Both the position numbers and the translations under genes were made by a program. A stretch of 64,000 nucleotides of DNA from Xenorhabdus doucetiae (GTDB taxonomy: Bacteria > Pseudomonadota > Gammaproteobacteria > Enterobacterales > Enterobacteriaceae): the NCBI RefSeq assembly GCF_000968195.1, contig NZ_FO704550.1, positions 434,001 through 498,000 of the forward strand, read 5' to 3'. Below, piece by piece: positions 48,223 through 57,722 of this stretch. The notes below the pieces were generated by a model. That model did no database searches, was not told the origin of the DNA, and saw only the letters and a list, made by a program, of their open reading frames with translations. How positions within the stretch are numbered: position 1 is the first letter of the stretch; every line of letters starts with the position of its first letter.

Positions 48223-50130
48223 TTATCGGAACTCCGCACCTTTAAATCCTATAATCGGTTTTTTACTCATTTCTGTATTTGTTAGGTAACGCAATGGAAC
48301 AATGGCATCTTCATATGGAATATAGTGCCAAAATAATTCCGCTGTTTCCTTATGGGGATAGGGATATCTATCTTCAATGTTAATAGTTAGCTCCAGATTA
48401 CCATCTTTGTATTCAGATTTAGCTTTTTTCAACGCTTCACGAAATCTTGCCGTAAGTTCTTCATCATAGAGATAGAGTTTCCCATCAATCTCTTCCGATC
48501 GAGATTTTAACTCCTTATAACGTTCTCTTTCTTTCTTAAGAGATTCCATGTGTTGTTGGATAACTTCTACGGGCGCCATGTTGCCTGAATGCCAGATATC
48601 GACGGGGTCTTTAGGCAGTGGTTTATAAAAAGCATATTGGAGATCAGAACTTCCAGCCTGGAAAGCAGGTAACCTAAAGGTATAATCAGTACTAAATCTT
48701 TTGTATTCCTGTTTTGGTTTAATGGTCAAGTCAGGCATAAAGAACAGGTTCAAAAATTCCTGATTTTCAATATCAAAAGCACCACGAATATCAAAATCAT
48801 TTTGAGTTTTATCGGTTATCTCTCGGGCTATTTCTAACTGTCTTATAAATGATGGTCGTTTATTTTTACCCCAAAACGGATATTTATTCCCATTTCCCCA
48901 AAAACTATTACAGATCAGATTTTGCATATCAGAGCGACTGCTAAATATCAGGCCAATGGTGCCGCCAATTACCAGTATCCAGCCTATAAAAGCCATCCCT
49001 GTTATCAACGCAGCTCCCATTGCTGTCATTTCAATACCGGCAACTGCACTTGCTGCCATACTGACACTAACAGTTCCCAATGCTGCGCTACCTAACCCTA
49101 TCGCATAATTACTGTATGCAGCACCTTTATTACTAATAGATGCCGCTTTCCGACCGTCAATAAAAGAAACATAAGCGCCAATAATACTCACTAAGCCAAG
49201 ACCCGTTTTTACCCATCTGCGAGCCAGTTTTTCTGATAAGTCTTCTGAAATTCCGGTAAGTCTATTTAATAGGACTGGGGAGGCATTAGGCATAAATTTG
49301 TGCGCATGTTTAGTGACTTCCGATGTGATGACTAATAAGTCGGCCGTCAATGAAATAAGCGCTGTTGTAAATTTAACAACGTCATAAGATCTGCTGAGTT
49401 CATTCTGATCCAACGGGTTATTTTGGCTAAATTGGGACTGGATAACGACAGAGGTTGCCGTTTTGACATTAAGAAATAAGCTAAGACCCGGTGCGGTTTT
49501 CTGGAGTAATATTGCCGTGTTGTGTGTACCGACTTTGAAAAAATCGAAGGAAGTATTAAAACCCTCTTTGACCGTTATGCTGGCAAGTTTGATACCAATA
49601 TTGGCTTGAGTGGCGGCTGTTTTTACTTGTTCTGATACGACTTGCCCGGTGTTTATCCCGGCTTTTATCGCGGTATTACCCGCTTTTTTAACGGCGTTTT
49701 CGAATGCCTGTTCTGCTTTTCCAGGCTGGATAATTTCCTGCCGCTTTTGATAAAAAAGGGATTCTGATACACGCAGTTTTCTGAAGGGTTCATTATATCG
49801 AGGCATCTTCGGCCCCTTATTACCAGGATAATGTTTTTTTCCGGCGATTTTTACTAATCGTTTGTGAATTTCCCCGAATTCTTCAAGGGTTATATGAAGC
49901 CCCATCCGGTAATCAATAGCAATACCAAAAGGTTTTAATAAAACGGGGACAATTTTGTTGGTGATTAAACGAATAGCCGCCTCACTTAAATGAGTCAAGG
50001 GACCTTTTATCTTGATGGTTCCTGTTTCCATCAGTGCGACGGCTTTGCCGAAAACTCTGCCGAATATCGCAAAAAATTTTTCTGATACATATTTAGCGGC
50101 TTGCAAGGTTTTCAGGGACTTCTCATTCAA
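48223..50130 (-). CDS. VasX-like T6SS effector, C-terminal part (separated by frameshift)
   Basis: 635 codons from a TTG that overlaps the stop of the upstream part. The same frame is open back to 50220 and reads KLYHDTKDFINNPDKSVQQS before the TTG, far more protein-like than the tail of the upstream frame, so the two parts look like one about 1,200-aa effector broken by loss of one base. Features: amphipathic helical region (residues 100-230), a strongly hydrophobic block (about 310-410; SAALGTVSVSMAASAVAGIE, AFIGWILVIGGTIGLIFSS) that could insert in membranes, and a charged C-terminus. In VasX the corresponding part forms colicin-like pores. Independent translation from the TTG is possible but unproven. 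Confidence 0.7.
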   Translation of the reverse strand: MNEKSLKTLQAAKYVSEKFFAIFGRVFGKAVALMETGTIKIKGPLTHLSEAAIRLITNKIVPVLLKPFGIAIDYRMGLHITLEEFGEIHKRLVKIAGKKHYPGNKGPKMPRYNEPFRKLRVSESLFYQKRQEIIQPGKAEQAFENAVKKAGNTAIKAGINTGQVVSEQVKTAATQANIGIKLASITVKEGFNTSFDFFKVGTHNTAILLQKTAPGLSLFLNVKTATSVVIQSQFSQNNPLDQNELSRSYDVVKFTTALISLTADLLVITSEVTKHAHKFMPNASPVLLNRLTGISEDLSEKLARRWVKTGLGLVSIIGAYVSFIDGRKAASISNKGAAYSNYAIGLGSAALGTVSVSMAASAVAGIEMTAMGAALITGMAFIGWILVIGGTIGLIFSSRSDMQNLICNSFWGNGNKYPFWGKNKRPSFIRQLEIAREITDKTQNDFDIRGAFDIENQEFLNLFFMPDLTIKPKQEYKRFSTDYTFRLPAFQAGSSDLQYAFYKPLPKDPVDIWHSGNMAPVEVIQQHMESLKKERERYKELKSRSEEIDGKLYLYDEELTARFREALKKAKSEYKDGNLELTINIEDRYPYPHKETAELFWHYIPYEDAIVPLRYLTNTEMSKKPIIGFKGAEFR

Positions 50131-51740
50131 CCACCTTTTAGACTGTTGAACAGATTTATCAGGGTTATTAATAAAGTCCTTCGTATCATGATAAAGTTTA
50201 GTCGGGCAATATCTCCGCTTTCACCATGAGTCAGGATCTTTACCATCCCTGTTGCGGCAATTTCCCAAGCATTAGAGCTGTATTCGGGAGAAGCGTTATT
50301 AACGGCAGTCGTAATTGCAGCGCTTCTTTTTGAATCTGCTTGTTTGTTGGGATCATATAGGTTGTCGGAAGAAGTGACTGCTTTATCAAGGAGATCGTTG
50401 AGTGCTGCACTGGGGTTATCGGCTGCCAGTGAAATCAACTCTTCCAGCATTTTTTCTGCGGGTATGGACATTTGTAGGTCATGAAAAATGTCGAAAATCA
50501 GATCCACAAAAGAGTGAATGTCCTGAATATCATTTTCTTCTAAAATATCTTTTTTTTCATGTTGATGGACAGAGAAAAAATATTTCAGGTAGTTATCAAG
50601 GCTGCCGATTTGCCCGGTAACCTCAGAGGCACTGGCAAACGCTTTGAATAAACTAATAAAGTTATCCTGTCGTTTTTCAAACTCTTGATGCTGGTTTTTT
50701 ATTGGTCTCCAATGTTTTTTTATTGCACTACGATTCAGGACACCCCCGATAGAACGTTTTTCTATTGGTTTGTTACGATGCGCTTCAATAAGGCTTTCGA
50801 TGTATAAACCTATCGTTAACGGGTAAAGGTTGAGTTCCGCATTATATTGTTGCCATGCAGTCAAAATATGATGCGCTTCCAAAATTTCCTTTTGCCGCCC
50901 AACGGGATCATGCAGGATCACAATCCGTGATTTTTCCTGATAACAGAGCTTATTGCGGATCTCACGAGCGATTTTATCCGCATCCATTTCATAGGATAAC
51001 TGCGTGGTCAGTTCATCGATCCTGATGGTGGTTAAATCCATATCACCGAAATTATTGGCATCAATTTTGGCTTTGGCGGCGGCAAACTGTTCTTTGCGGA
51101 TTTTGTAGTCCTGAATCAGTTTGGTAAAGTGAGTCTCATTGGCTTCAATGGCATGGGATTGATTATCATCGTCGAGATTAATGAACTGCATGGTTTTTTT
51201 ACGCAGTTCCAAATCCCCATTGATACGGGCGATGACATCGGGATGCCACAGATGTTCACTATAGGCAATACTGATATTCGAGACATCTTTCGCGACAAAC
51301 AAAAAAGGATATCCCTCTCCATTTAAACCCGGTTCCGGTATTATGCCATCACGCGCATCTTTCTTGTTCCGGTAGATGAATTTTCTAAAGTTCTCCGTTT
51401 GCTGCTCGCCGTTTTGTTCGTATTTAAAGATATGAAAATAGGCCGTTTTACTGGGTCTATGCTCCATACTGTCTTCTTCTCGAATGTAAATCCAACCTGG
51501 GCGCAGCAGACGGGCAGCATAGCCTTTGCTCTCTTTCAGCGTGGTTGCAGACATCAGCGTGTGAATATCGGGTGGTGCTTCTGGGTTTTCCAGCTCTGCC
51601 CCAAAGAAATTCACATAGGCATAACGGACAGGATAGAGAGGTTTGATATTCCCATCGCACGGGTACTTCGCGCTCCCCATATCAAGTCTGGATACGGATT
51701 TATTCGCACTTTCGCTAATGTCGGTTATTGAAGATGTCAT
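50127..51740 (-). CDS. VasX-like T6SS effector, N-terminal part
   Basis: 537 aa beginning at the ATG that overlaps the adaptor stop (ATGA), with GGAGCC upstream; a start 30 bases earlier is possible. The segment PLYPVRYAYVNFFGAE, then KESKGYAARLLRPGWIYIRE, is the N-terminal VasX/BTH_I2691-type domain that binds the DUF4123 adaptor and loads the protein on VgrG. The central part is helical without clear motifs. Its last about 20 residues (after GESGDIARL) are probably out-of-frame translation created by the frameshift near 50200. Confidence 0.75.
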   Translation of the reverse strand: MTSSITDISESANKSVSRLDMGSAKYPCDGNIKPLYPVRYAYVNFFGAELENPEAPPDIHTLMSATTLKESKGYAARLLRPGWIYIREEDSMEHRPSKTAYFHIFKYEQNGEQQTENFRKFIYRNKKDARDGIIPEPGLNGEGYPFLFVAKDVSNISIAYSEHLWHPDVIARINGDLELRKKTMQFINLDDDNQSHAIEANETHFTKLIQDYKIRKEQFAAAKAKIDANNFGDMDLTTIRIDELTTQLSYEMDADKIAREIRNKLCYQEKSRIVILHDPVGRQKEILEAHHILTAWQQYNAELNLYPLTIGLYIESLIEAHRNKPIEKRSIGGVLNRSAIKKHWRPIKNQHQEFEKRQDNFISLFKAFASASEVTGQIGSLDNYLKYFFSVHQHEKKDILEENDIQDIHSFVDLIFDIFHDLQMSIPAEKMLEELISLAADNPSAALNDLLDKAVTSSDNLYDPNKQADSKRSAAITTAVNNASPEYSSNAWEIAATGMVKILTHGESGDIARLNFIMIRRTLLITLINLFNSLKGG

Positions 51741-53047
51741 GACTGGCTCCATGTTGTAGGGGTAAGGCATTCCTTGAGAAGTTTGTAGGCTTTGGCTTCT
51801 TGATTGGAAGGCTCAGACAAAACAGCGTCTAACGTGTGGTTCCAGAGGGCTTCATTTTTGGCGGTCACAGAGCGCGCCACAATATAGTAAAGCCCCGTCA
51901 GCTCAAGGGTGAATCCGTTCAGGTAGGCGTAATTGGCCTGTCTGGTGATAAAGGGTAACCGTTGATCTTCTGGAACCTGACACTGTTGCTGAACATGCTC
52001 TTTGATAAACGCCTTAACCTTGTGGAAGTACTTTTGCTGCATATATCGTTCAAAATTGAGGTTCATCCTGTCATTGATCGTGACAGTCTCAAGTTTGGCT
52101 TCCCTGATATTTGCTGTTACGGTCGCTTTCATCAGGCAATTTTCATGATTGAAACCGTAAATGGCACCAATATGCCGCATAAAGGAAGCAAGAGCGCCAC
52201 GGGACAGGCTTTTTAGGGTTAAATCCAAGGTCAGTGAGTAATAGAAGCGGAAAAATACCCATTGTTGACTGTGCTCTTGTTGCAAGTAGGGAAATTTGCG
52301 CAGGTGGTTATACAGTTCATCAAACTGGCTGTCAGTATGGATGAAAATCCCAATATCCGGCGTGTAGTGGGTGATGAATATCTGCCGCAGAAATTCTTTG
52401 TCCTCGTGGCCGGTCAGTTCGATCAGATAAGGGGCTGCATCTTCGAGGGCAATTTGGGTTGACCCCTTAAACAGGCAACGATAAGGCAATCCAGAGGCCA
52501 TCAATGAAGGAACGATAAAATGGCCGGCATGTTTATGGTAAACCCCTGCATCAATGACCAGATAGCAATGGGAATATTTCGTGGCATTTTGGTTTTGCTG
52601 ATAAAGCAGGGAATGTAAATCATCGCTAATCCAGTACCGATTAAAGGGATTCTCACCCGTAAAGGGGGGACAAGGATATTGGGTGATTTCTAAATCACCG
52701 GTATCGATTGGCAGCGGCTCGCTGATATCCTGTGGATTTAGCACAATGATGGGCTGTTGCTCACTGACGTTCTTAAGATTCAGGATCAGGTGTTTTTCAA
52801 GGTGAGCGCTGGTATCCAGATATTGCAGAAAGGGCAAAATTTTCTCGTACTGGCCTTCATCTGCCCGTAATGAATGCAACATATGCTCAGATAATTGCAC
52901 TAATGCTTGATGCTGGCTTTGGGCTTGGATCAATGCCTGTGCTCGGTAGCGTCGAGGTTTTTGTTGTTCAGAGCCACAGTAACCATATGAAAACTCGGCC
53001 ACCCAAATGTATGTATACTGTTGGTGGTAATTTTTTTGCCTTTGCAT
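51737..53047 (-). CDS. DUF4123-domain T6SS effector adaptor (Tap/TEC)
   Basis: 436 aa. The DUF4123 domain runs from about residue 155 to 290: CYLVIDAGVYHKHAGHFIVP, LPYRCLFKGSTQIALEDAAP, YLIELTGHEDKEFLRQIF, GIFIHTDSQFDELYNHLRKF. Such proteins are chaperones that deliver specific effectors to VgrG. The first about 130 residues (Gln-rich, SEQQKPRRYRAQALIQAQSQ) are an unusual N-terminal extension, and the C-terminal about 120 residues are helical. The ATG at 53047 lacks a clear ribosome-binding site, so the true start may be internal. Coupled by ATGA to the effector. No vgrG or hcp lies in the window. Confidence 0.8.
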   Translation of the reverse strand: MQRQKNYHQQYTYIWVAEFSYGYCGSEQQKPRRYRAQALIQAQSQHQALVQLSEHMLHSLRADEGQYEKILPFLQYLDTSAHLEKHLILNLKNVSEQQPIIVLNPQDISEPLPIDTGDLEITQYPCPPFTGENPFNRYWISDDLHSLLYQQNQNATKYSHCYLVIDAGVYHKHAGHFIVPSLMASGLPYRCLFKGSTQIALEDAAPYLIELTGHEDKEFLRQIFITHYTPDIGIFIHTDSQFDELYNHLRKFPYLQQEHSQQWVFFRFYYSLTLDLTLKSLSRGALASFMRHIGAIYGFNHENCLMKATVTANIREAKLETVTINDRMNLNFERYMQQKYFHKVKAFIKEHVQQQCQVPEDQRLPFITRQANYAYLNGFTLELTGLYYIVARSVTAKNEALWNHTLDAVLSEPSNQEAKAYKLLKECLTPTTWSQS

Positions 53048-53394
53048 AATATAATATCGTCAATTTGCCTATTTTCAGCCGGAATCAAACATAGCGTGAT
53101 GAACATCCCTTTAAACTCTGGAGCAGGCTGAGAACAAACAAAAATATCGGATAAAATATCCGTCACTATGGCTCCATAAAAATATTCACCATCCAAATAA
53201 CATCACAAAACGATGTTATCGAAACACCGGATAATAACCTAATTTTATAACAGGTTAAAATAAGAAAAACGCTTTTAAATATACGCATATTTGAAATTGA
53301 TTATTATAATTTTAATTGTCACTCTTCGTTATAAATAATATTATGACCGAGGAGTAATTTCCTCAGTCATAATATTAATCGCTATTTATTCTTG
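53048..53394. other. Spacer between the T6SS cassette and pyrB
   Basis: AT-rich, with a long hairpin at 53337-53376 (listed). An 88-codon minus-strand frame (53196-52930) overlaps the adaptor start in another frame; I recognise nothing in it and do not call it. No vgrG remnant visible. Confidence 0.5.
53337..53376 (-). terminator. Long hairpin downstream of pyrB
   Basis: Outer arms of 11 bp (53337-53347 with 53366-53376) and an inner 5-bp stem with one mismatch between them. No T run on the minus strand, but it lies 18 bases after the pyrB stop and probably ends or protects the pyrLB transcript, cutting pyrI off from it. Confidence 0.6.
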
Positions 53395-54336
53395 TTAATC
53401 AGCGATAACAACATCTTCATTTAATACCAGCGACAACAATGCCTGACGAGCAAAAATGCCATTCCCCGCTTGCTGGAAATAGTAAGCATAAGGGGTTTTA
53501 TCGACATCTACCGTGATTTCATCAATGCGCGGCAGCGGGTGCAGCACTTTCAGGTTCTCTTTGACATCCACCAGATCCGCCGCGCGCAGAACGAACTGGG
53601 CTTTGATATTGGCATATTCTGAAGGATCAAGGCGCTCTTTCTGGACGCGCGTCATATACAGAATATCCAGTTCAGGCAGGACATCTTCAAAGTTATTGTG
53701 CAGGCTGTAACTCACCTGTTTTTCTTCCAGCATGTGCAGGATATAGCTTGGCATCGCCAGGGCATCTGGCGCGATAAAGCAGAAATGGTTGCCACTAAAT
53801 TTCGCCAGCGCCTGGGTCAGCGAGTGAACAGTCCGGCCATATTTTAAATCACCGACCATCGCGATTTTCAGGTTTTCCAGCCTGCCCTGCGTTTCCTGAA
53901 TGGTGAACAGATCGAGCAAAGTCTGGGTCGGATGCTGGTTGGCGCCGTCGCCGGCGTTAATAATAGGGATATGGCCGGAAAACTCAGAAGCCAGTCGTGC
54001 CGCCCCTTCCTGTGGGTGACGCATGACGATCGCATCGGCATATTGGCTGATGATAGAAATGGTATCCGCCAGCGTTTCCCCCTTTTTACCCAATGAAGTA
54101 TTGCTGCTGTCAGCAAAGCCCACGACGGAAGCGCCGAGTCGCTGAATCGCGGTTTCAAAAGAGAGACGGGTGCGTGTGGAGGCTTCAAAGAAACAACTCG
54201 CTATCACCTTGTGTTTCAGTAATTCAGTCTGGGGATTGGCTTTCAATGCAGCGGCCGTCTGCAATACCAGTTCCAGATCTGCGCGGCTCAGATCATTAAT
54301 TGAAATGATATGCTTGCGATATAACGGGTTAGCCAT
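53395..54336 (-). CDS. pyrB: Aspartate carbamoyltransferase catalytic chain
   Basis: First committed step of pyrimidine synthesis (carbamoyl phosphate + aspartate). 313 aa (E. coli 311). Carbamoyl-phosphate motif [12 protein letters not shown] (about residue 50), [11 protein letters not shown] loop, [10 protein letters not shown] and the HPLPRIDEI loop are intact. It keeps the pyrL leader and attenuator but has lost its usual partner pyrI from the 3' side. Confidence 0.98.
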   Translation of the reverse strand: MANPLYRKHIISINDLSRADLELVLQTAAALKANPQTELLKHKVIASCFFEASTRTRLSFETAIQRLGASVVGFADSSNTSLGKKGETLADTISIISQYADAIVMRHPQEGAARLASEFSGHIPIINAGDGANQHPTQTLLDLFTIQETQGRLENLKIAMVGDLKYGRTVHSLTQALAKFSGNHFCFIAPDALAMPSYILHMLEEKQVSYSLHNNFEDVLPELDILYMTRVQKERLDPSEYANIKAQFVLRAADLVDVKENLKVLHPLPRIDEITVDVDKTPYAYYFQQAGNGIFARQALLSLVLNEDVVIAD

Positions 54337-54381
54337 GTTTACGTTCCTCTTTGATGACTTTTAGCCTTGGACTGGGCAGAC

Positions 54382-54413
54382 AAAAAAAAGCCCCTCAATT
54401 GAGGGGCTTTTTA
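54382..54413 (-). terminator. pyrB attenuator
   Basis: Perfect palindromic 12-bp stem (AAAGCCCCTCAA/TTGAGGGGCTTT) followed on the minus strand by a run of Ts. The leader peptide stop codon lies inside the stem, the geometry of UTP-sensitive pyrBI attenuation. Confidence 0.93.
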
Positions 54414-54517
54414 AATGTTCGTTTAAGCAATGGGAAAAACAATGCGCTTACGCTGCCGACAGACAGTGTTTCGTTAGCCTGATGTTTTGTAACAGCTTTT
54501 ACAGCACAATTTTTCAT
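54395..54517 (-). CDS. pyrL: pyrB operon leader peptide PyrL
   Basis: A 40-codon frame, starting MKNCAVKAVTKHQANETLSV, ends with its TGA in the attenuator stem. GGGAGAAAAC precedes the ATG. Upstream of the stem the message is pyrimidine-rich (encoding ALFFPLLKRTF), where RNA polymerase pauses when UTP is low so that the ribosome can catch up and disrupt the terminator. E. coli PyrL has 44 aa with a comparable FFFPL stretch; the rest is not conserved, as expected for a leader. Confidence 0.88.
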   Translation of the reverse strand: MKNCAVKAVTKHQANETLSVGSVSALFFPLLKRTFKKPLN

Positions 54518-54542
54518 GTTTTCTCCCGGCAAATCGTCGCGC

Positions 54543-54570
54543 ATTATACTCACGCTGGCGTTCATCGCAA
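54543..54570 (-). promoter_or_regulatory. pyrLB promoter
   Basis: On the minus strand TTGCGA (54570-54565), 16-bp spacer, TATAAT (54548-54543), followed by GCGCGACGATTTGCCGGGAG, very like the E. coli pyrBI promoter and start region. Confidence 0.8.
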
Positions 54571-54629
54571 GGATTGCGGGCAGAAATTTTTGTTTTCATG
54601 TTTCCTGACTGGCCTGAATAATGACGTTA

Positions 54630-55058
54630 TTATTCGTCCCGACTGCCCAAACTGACTGCCATTCTGTTAAGGGCATTCATCAGCGAGATCGCTGCGGTAA
54701 GGTCAACAATCTCTTTTTCGGTGAAAACCGTGTCAAGGCGTTCTTTAATATTATCTAATACGCTTTGCTTAGGATTGCTGGTTAAAGCCTCGCACCATTC
54801 CAAAGCCAGTTTTTCTTTTGGGCTGTAGATATTGGAATTGAACCACGCGGGCAATTTATCCAGTTTTACTTGTTCTATGCCATGATCTTTGCGGATGGCT
54901 TCGGCATGAAGATGGCAACAATAGGCGCAACCATTAATTTGGGATACCCGTGTTTCCACCAGCAGAATAAGTGCCTGATCCAGTTCAGCGGCATGAATTT
55001 CTTCATAGCTTTTATAGAGCGGATTAATAACCTTGGGTGAAACTTTTGCGTAATTCAT
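54630..55058 (-). CDS. AhpD/carboxymuconolactone-decarboxylase-family protein
   Basis: 142-aa protein of the CMD fold. The redox motif NGCAYCCHLHAEAIRK (CxxC plus His) is typical of alkylhydroperoxidase AhpD-like members, which reduce peroxides or act on thiols. Helix ALEWCEALTSNPKQ and C-terminal LMNALNRMAVSL complete the domain. The partner reductase is not nearby, and the substrate is unknown. AGAGATAAG precedes the ATG. Confidence 0.85.
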   Translation of the reverse strand: MNYAKVSPKVINPLYKSYEEIHAAELDQALILLVETRVSQINGCAYCCHLHAEAIRKDHGIEQVKLDKLPAWFNSNIYSPKEKLALEWCEALTSNPKQSVLDNIKERLDTVFTEKEIVDLTAAISLMNALNRMAVSLGSRDE

Positions 55059-55200
55059 GCTTATCTCTCTATTGTCCTGCCAAAACGATGTTGAAAAGTT
55101 TTTCTCGAAGAATAATAAGAAATATTCTATATCAGAATTTATACTGATATTTATACATATGTCACATTGACTACCTTGCTCTTTATTTTTTTGTGAGCGT

Positions 55201-56118
55201 TTATTTAATCACAAATACAGCAAAATCTTCGGCCAGATCGGTATGCGGAAATATTTCCCGGCATTCCGCCAATAATCGCGGACACTCTTCAATACCATAG
55301 CGTCCGCTAATATGGGTCGCGATAAAGTGTTTGACGTTGGCATCACGCGCCAGTGTTGCGGCCTGTTTCGTCGTGGAATGCCCACGTTCGTTGGCTTTCG
55401 CGGCAAACGCATCTTCCAGGGTGGTTTCATGCACCATCACATCAACATTGGCGGCGAGTTTCAGGGCTTCCGGCGTCGGTTCGGTATCGCCGAAAATAGC
55501 CAGTGATTTGCCACGGATCGGCGCGCCTAAATAATCTTTGCCACAAATTGTGCGGCCATCTTCCAGCGTTACTGTTCCGCCCTGTTTTAAAGTCTGCATC
55601 CACGGGCCGCGGGGAATGCCATCCTGATTTAATTTTTCCGCATCAAGTGCGCCGGGTTTATCGTGCTCTTCAATACGGTAACCGTAGCATTCCACCCGAT
55701 GATTCAAGGCATAAGCCGTGACCTTGAATTCGCCGTCATCAAACAGTTGTCCGGGCTGGATTTCGATGATTTCCAACGGGTAGGTCAGGAAAGAGCTGCT
55801 CAGTTGCAGCGCGGTTTCCACAAACTGGCGTATACCGGTCGGGCCATATAACGTGAGGGGATCGGTAGAACCGCCCATCGAACGGCTGCACAACAGGCCG
55901 GGCAAACCGAAGACATGATCACCATGCAGGTGAGTGATAAAGATTTTCTCCAGTTTGGCTATTTTGACGGGAGAATGCAGGATCTGGTGTTGCGTTCCTT
56001 CACCGCAATCAAACATCCACAGCGCGTTGCGGATGCCCTGTAAATCGAGGATCAGGCTGGTGACATTACGCTCTTTGGTCGGAATGCCCGCGCTGGTACC
56101 TAAAAATTTCAGTTCCAT
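55201..56118 (-). CDS. rnz: Ribonuclease Z / RNase BN
   Basis: Zinc-dependent tRNA 3' processing nuclease of the metallo-beta-lactamase fold (ElaC). 305 aa. Motifs: [25 protein letters not shown] (HxHxDH zinc site, about residue 64), [23 protein letters not shown] and [15 protein letters not shown]. Because the tRNAs here encode CCA, its role in this organism is likely auxiliary (RNase BN-like). Confidence 0.95.
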   Translation of the reverse strand: MELKFLGTSAGIPTKERNVTSLILDLQGIRNALWMFDCGEGTQHQILHSPVKIAKLEKIFITHLHGDHVFGLPGLLCSRSMGGSTDPLTLYGPTGIRQFVETALQLSSSFLTYPLEIIEIQPGQLFDDGEFKVTAYALNHRVECYGYRIEEHDKPGALDAEKLNQDGIPRGPWMQTLKQGGTVTLEDGRTICGKDYLGAPIRGKSLAIFGDTEPTPEALKLAANVDVMVHETTLEDAFAAKANERGHSTTKQAATLARDANVKHFIATHISGRYGIEECPRLLAECREIFPHTDLAEDFAVFVIK

Positions 56119-56130
56119 ATTCTTGCTCTT

Positions 56131-56340
56131 CTAATGATGTTGAATGCTCTCCCAATCCAGACCGAATCGGGCAAGGTATTTGAGCCGCGTGATTTCCTCT
56201 TCAACCAAATGTTGGTTTATACGCCCATTTTCGGCGAATGTCGCCATCCGTGCGACGGAAGCTGTATAAGTAACGATAGAGAAAGATAAGAAAGTTAACT
56301 TGCAAAAAAAATCACCAAAATCAGTTGAAAATAAAATCAA
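56131..56340 (-). other. Short reading frame of unknown nature, possible gene fragment
   Basis: 69 codons upstream of rnz; the part MATFAENGRINQHLVEEEIT, ending LDWESIQHH, looks protein-like (amphipathic, charged), while the beginning is hydrophobic and AT-driven. Not recognised. It may be the tail of a gene truncated when the IS630 region was rearranged. Confidence 0.3.
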
Positions 56341-56569
56341 TTATTTTTCAAATAGTAATCATCCTTCGCAACCTCTGAATACGTATAAGGAATATTCAGA
56401 GAATCACTGATCAAATAGATTCGTCAATTTCCCTTGGTAATTATTTCAAGACGACAGAATCGCTTGGTAGTTAAAGTACGATAAAGTCCCTTGGTGTTCA
56501 CACGCCTCGATGAATTAGTGATACTGACTAAATCTGAGACGATTAAAAATCAGTTTGATAGACCAAATA

Positions 56570-57722
56570 AATAGGTTTTCAAAATAGTAGATCACTTGAA
56601 GGGAACTCAGTCCGATTTTCGCGATCTGATTAATCGCCAAATCAAAACAAATCCCAAAATGGACTGAGTCATGCCAATCATAACATCAATACCCCGAAAT
56701 GAACGACGTCAAATGAAAAAAGCTATCCAGAAAACCCGGGATAAGAACTATGCACGTCGCCTCACCGCGCTCTTGATGTTGCATGAAGGGAGTACGGTTT
56801 CTCACGTTTCCAGAACGCTTCACTGTTCACGTTCTTCAGTTAATCGTTGGGTAAATTGGTTAACATTATACGGGTTGGAAGGGCTTAAAAGCCTCCCTGC
56901 GGGAAGGCCTGCCATCTGGAATTTAGCCCCGCTTCTCTCCGTCATTTCTTTCTTATTACAGCACTCTCCACAACATCTTGGCTATCTCCGTTCACGATGG
57001 AGCCTTGAACTGATTACACTTAAAATCAATGAGATACTGAACCTATCGCTCTCTCAAAGTACACTCTATCGCTACTTTTGTCGGGCGGGCATCGTTTGGC
57101 GAAGGGCGGCGCCAACCTTAAAATTACCTGACCCTGAGTATGATGAAAAAATGGCCAAAATCAGCGAGGCGTTATCCAATGCCTCAGGGAAACATCCTGT
57201 CTTATATGAGGATGAAGTGGACATCAACCTTAACCCGAAAATCGGTGCAGACTGGTGCTTCAAAGGACAGCAAAAGCGTGTTGTTACCCCCGGAAAGAAC
57301 CAAAACACTACCTTGCGGGTTGCCTCAATGCGAAAACGAAAGAAATCACGTATGTCGGTGGCTTGAGAAAGAACTCAGATTTATTTATCAAATTGTTAGA
57401 TGAAATTAATCATCAATATACCAGTGCCAAGACAATCACGTTAATTTTAGATAACTATTGCATTCATAAGAGCCGGAAGGTCAGGGTTTGGCTGGCAAAA
57501 AATCCCCAATTTAACCTTCTCTTTTTACCGTCCTATTCCCCGTGGTTGAATAAAATTGAACGTCTATGGCAATCCTTGCATGAAACCGTGACACGAAACC
57601 ACTGCTGCCAATTTATGTGGCAGTTGCTTCACCATGTCAAAATCTTCATGGAAACCGCTTCCTTACAACAGCAGAAACCGGGGATGAGAAAAATGGGTGT
57701 ATCACAATTATGAAAACCTATT
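56570..57722 (+). mobile_element. IS630-family insertion sequence (1,153 bp)
   Basis: Terminal inverted repeats AATAGGTTTTCA (56570-56581) and TGAAAACCTATT (57711-57722) are perfect over 12 bp and are flanked by TA on both sides (56568-56569 and 57723-57724), the target duplication of IS630/Tc1-mariner elements. One transposase gene, broken by a frameshift, fills the inside. A shorter inverted pair (ACTCAGTCC near 56604 and GGACTGAGT near 56661) forms a possible hairpin before the transposase start. Confidence 0.88.
56671..57713 (+). pseudogene. IS630 transposase, frameshifted
   Basis: N-terminal HTH (SHVSRTLHCSRSSVNRWVNW, residues 44-63) and the DDE catalytic triad are all encoded, but in two frames: D in LYEDEVDIN (first frame, about 180), then D in LILDNYCIHKS and E in WLNKIERLWQSLH (second frame). 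The first frame runs to 57366, the second is open to 57713. Family-like sequence is restored by one extra A in the AAAA run at 57302-57305 (PGKNQ-KHYLAG). A -1 ribosomal frameshift could make the full protein as in some IS elements, but the short A4 run argues for mutation. Confidence 0.8.

Noticed and set aside
52930..53196. 88-codon minus-strand frame overlapping the DUF4123 gene start
   Set aside because: Ends inside the adaptor frame, with no recognisable domain; a missed frameshift extending the adaptor was considered, but no homology supports it.
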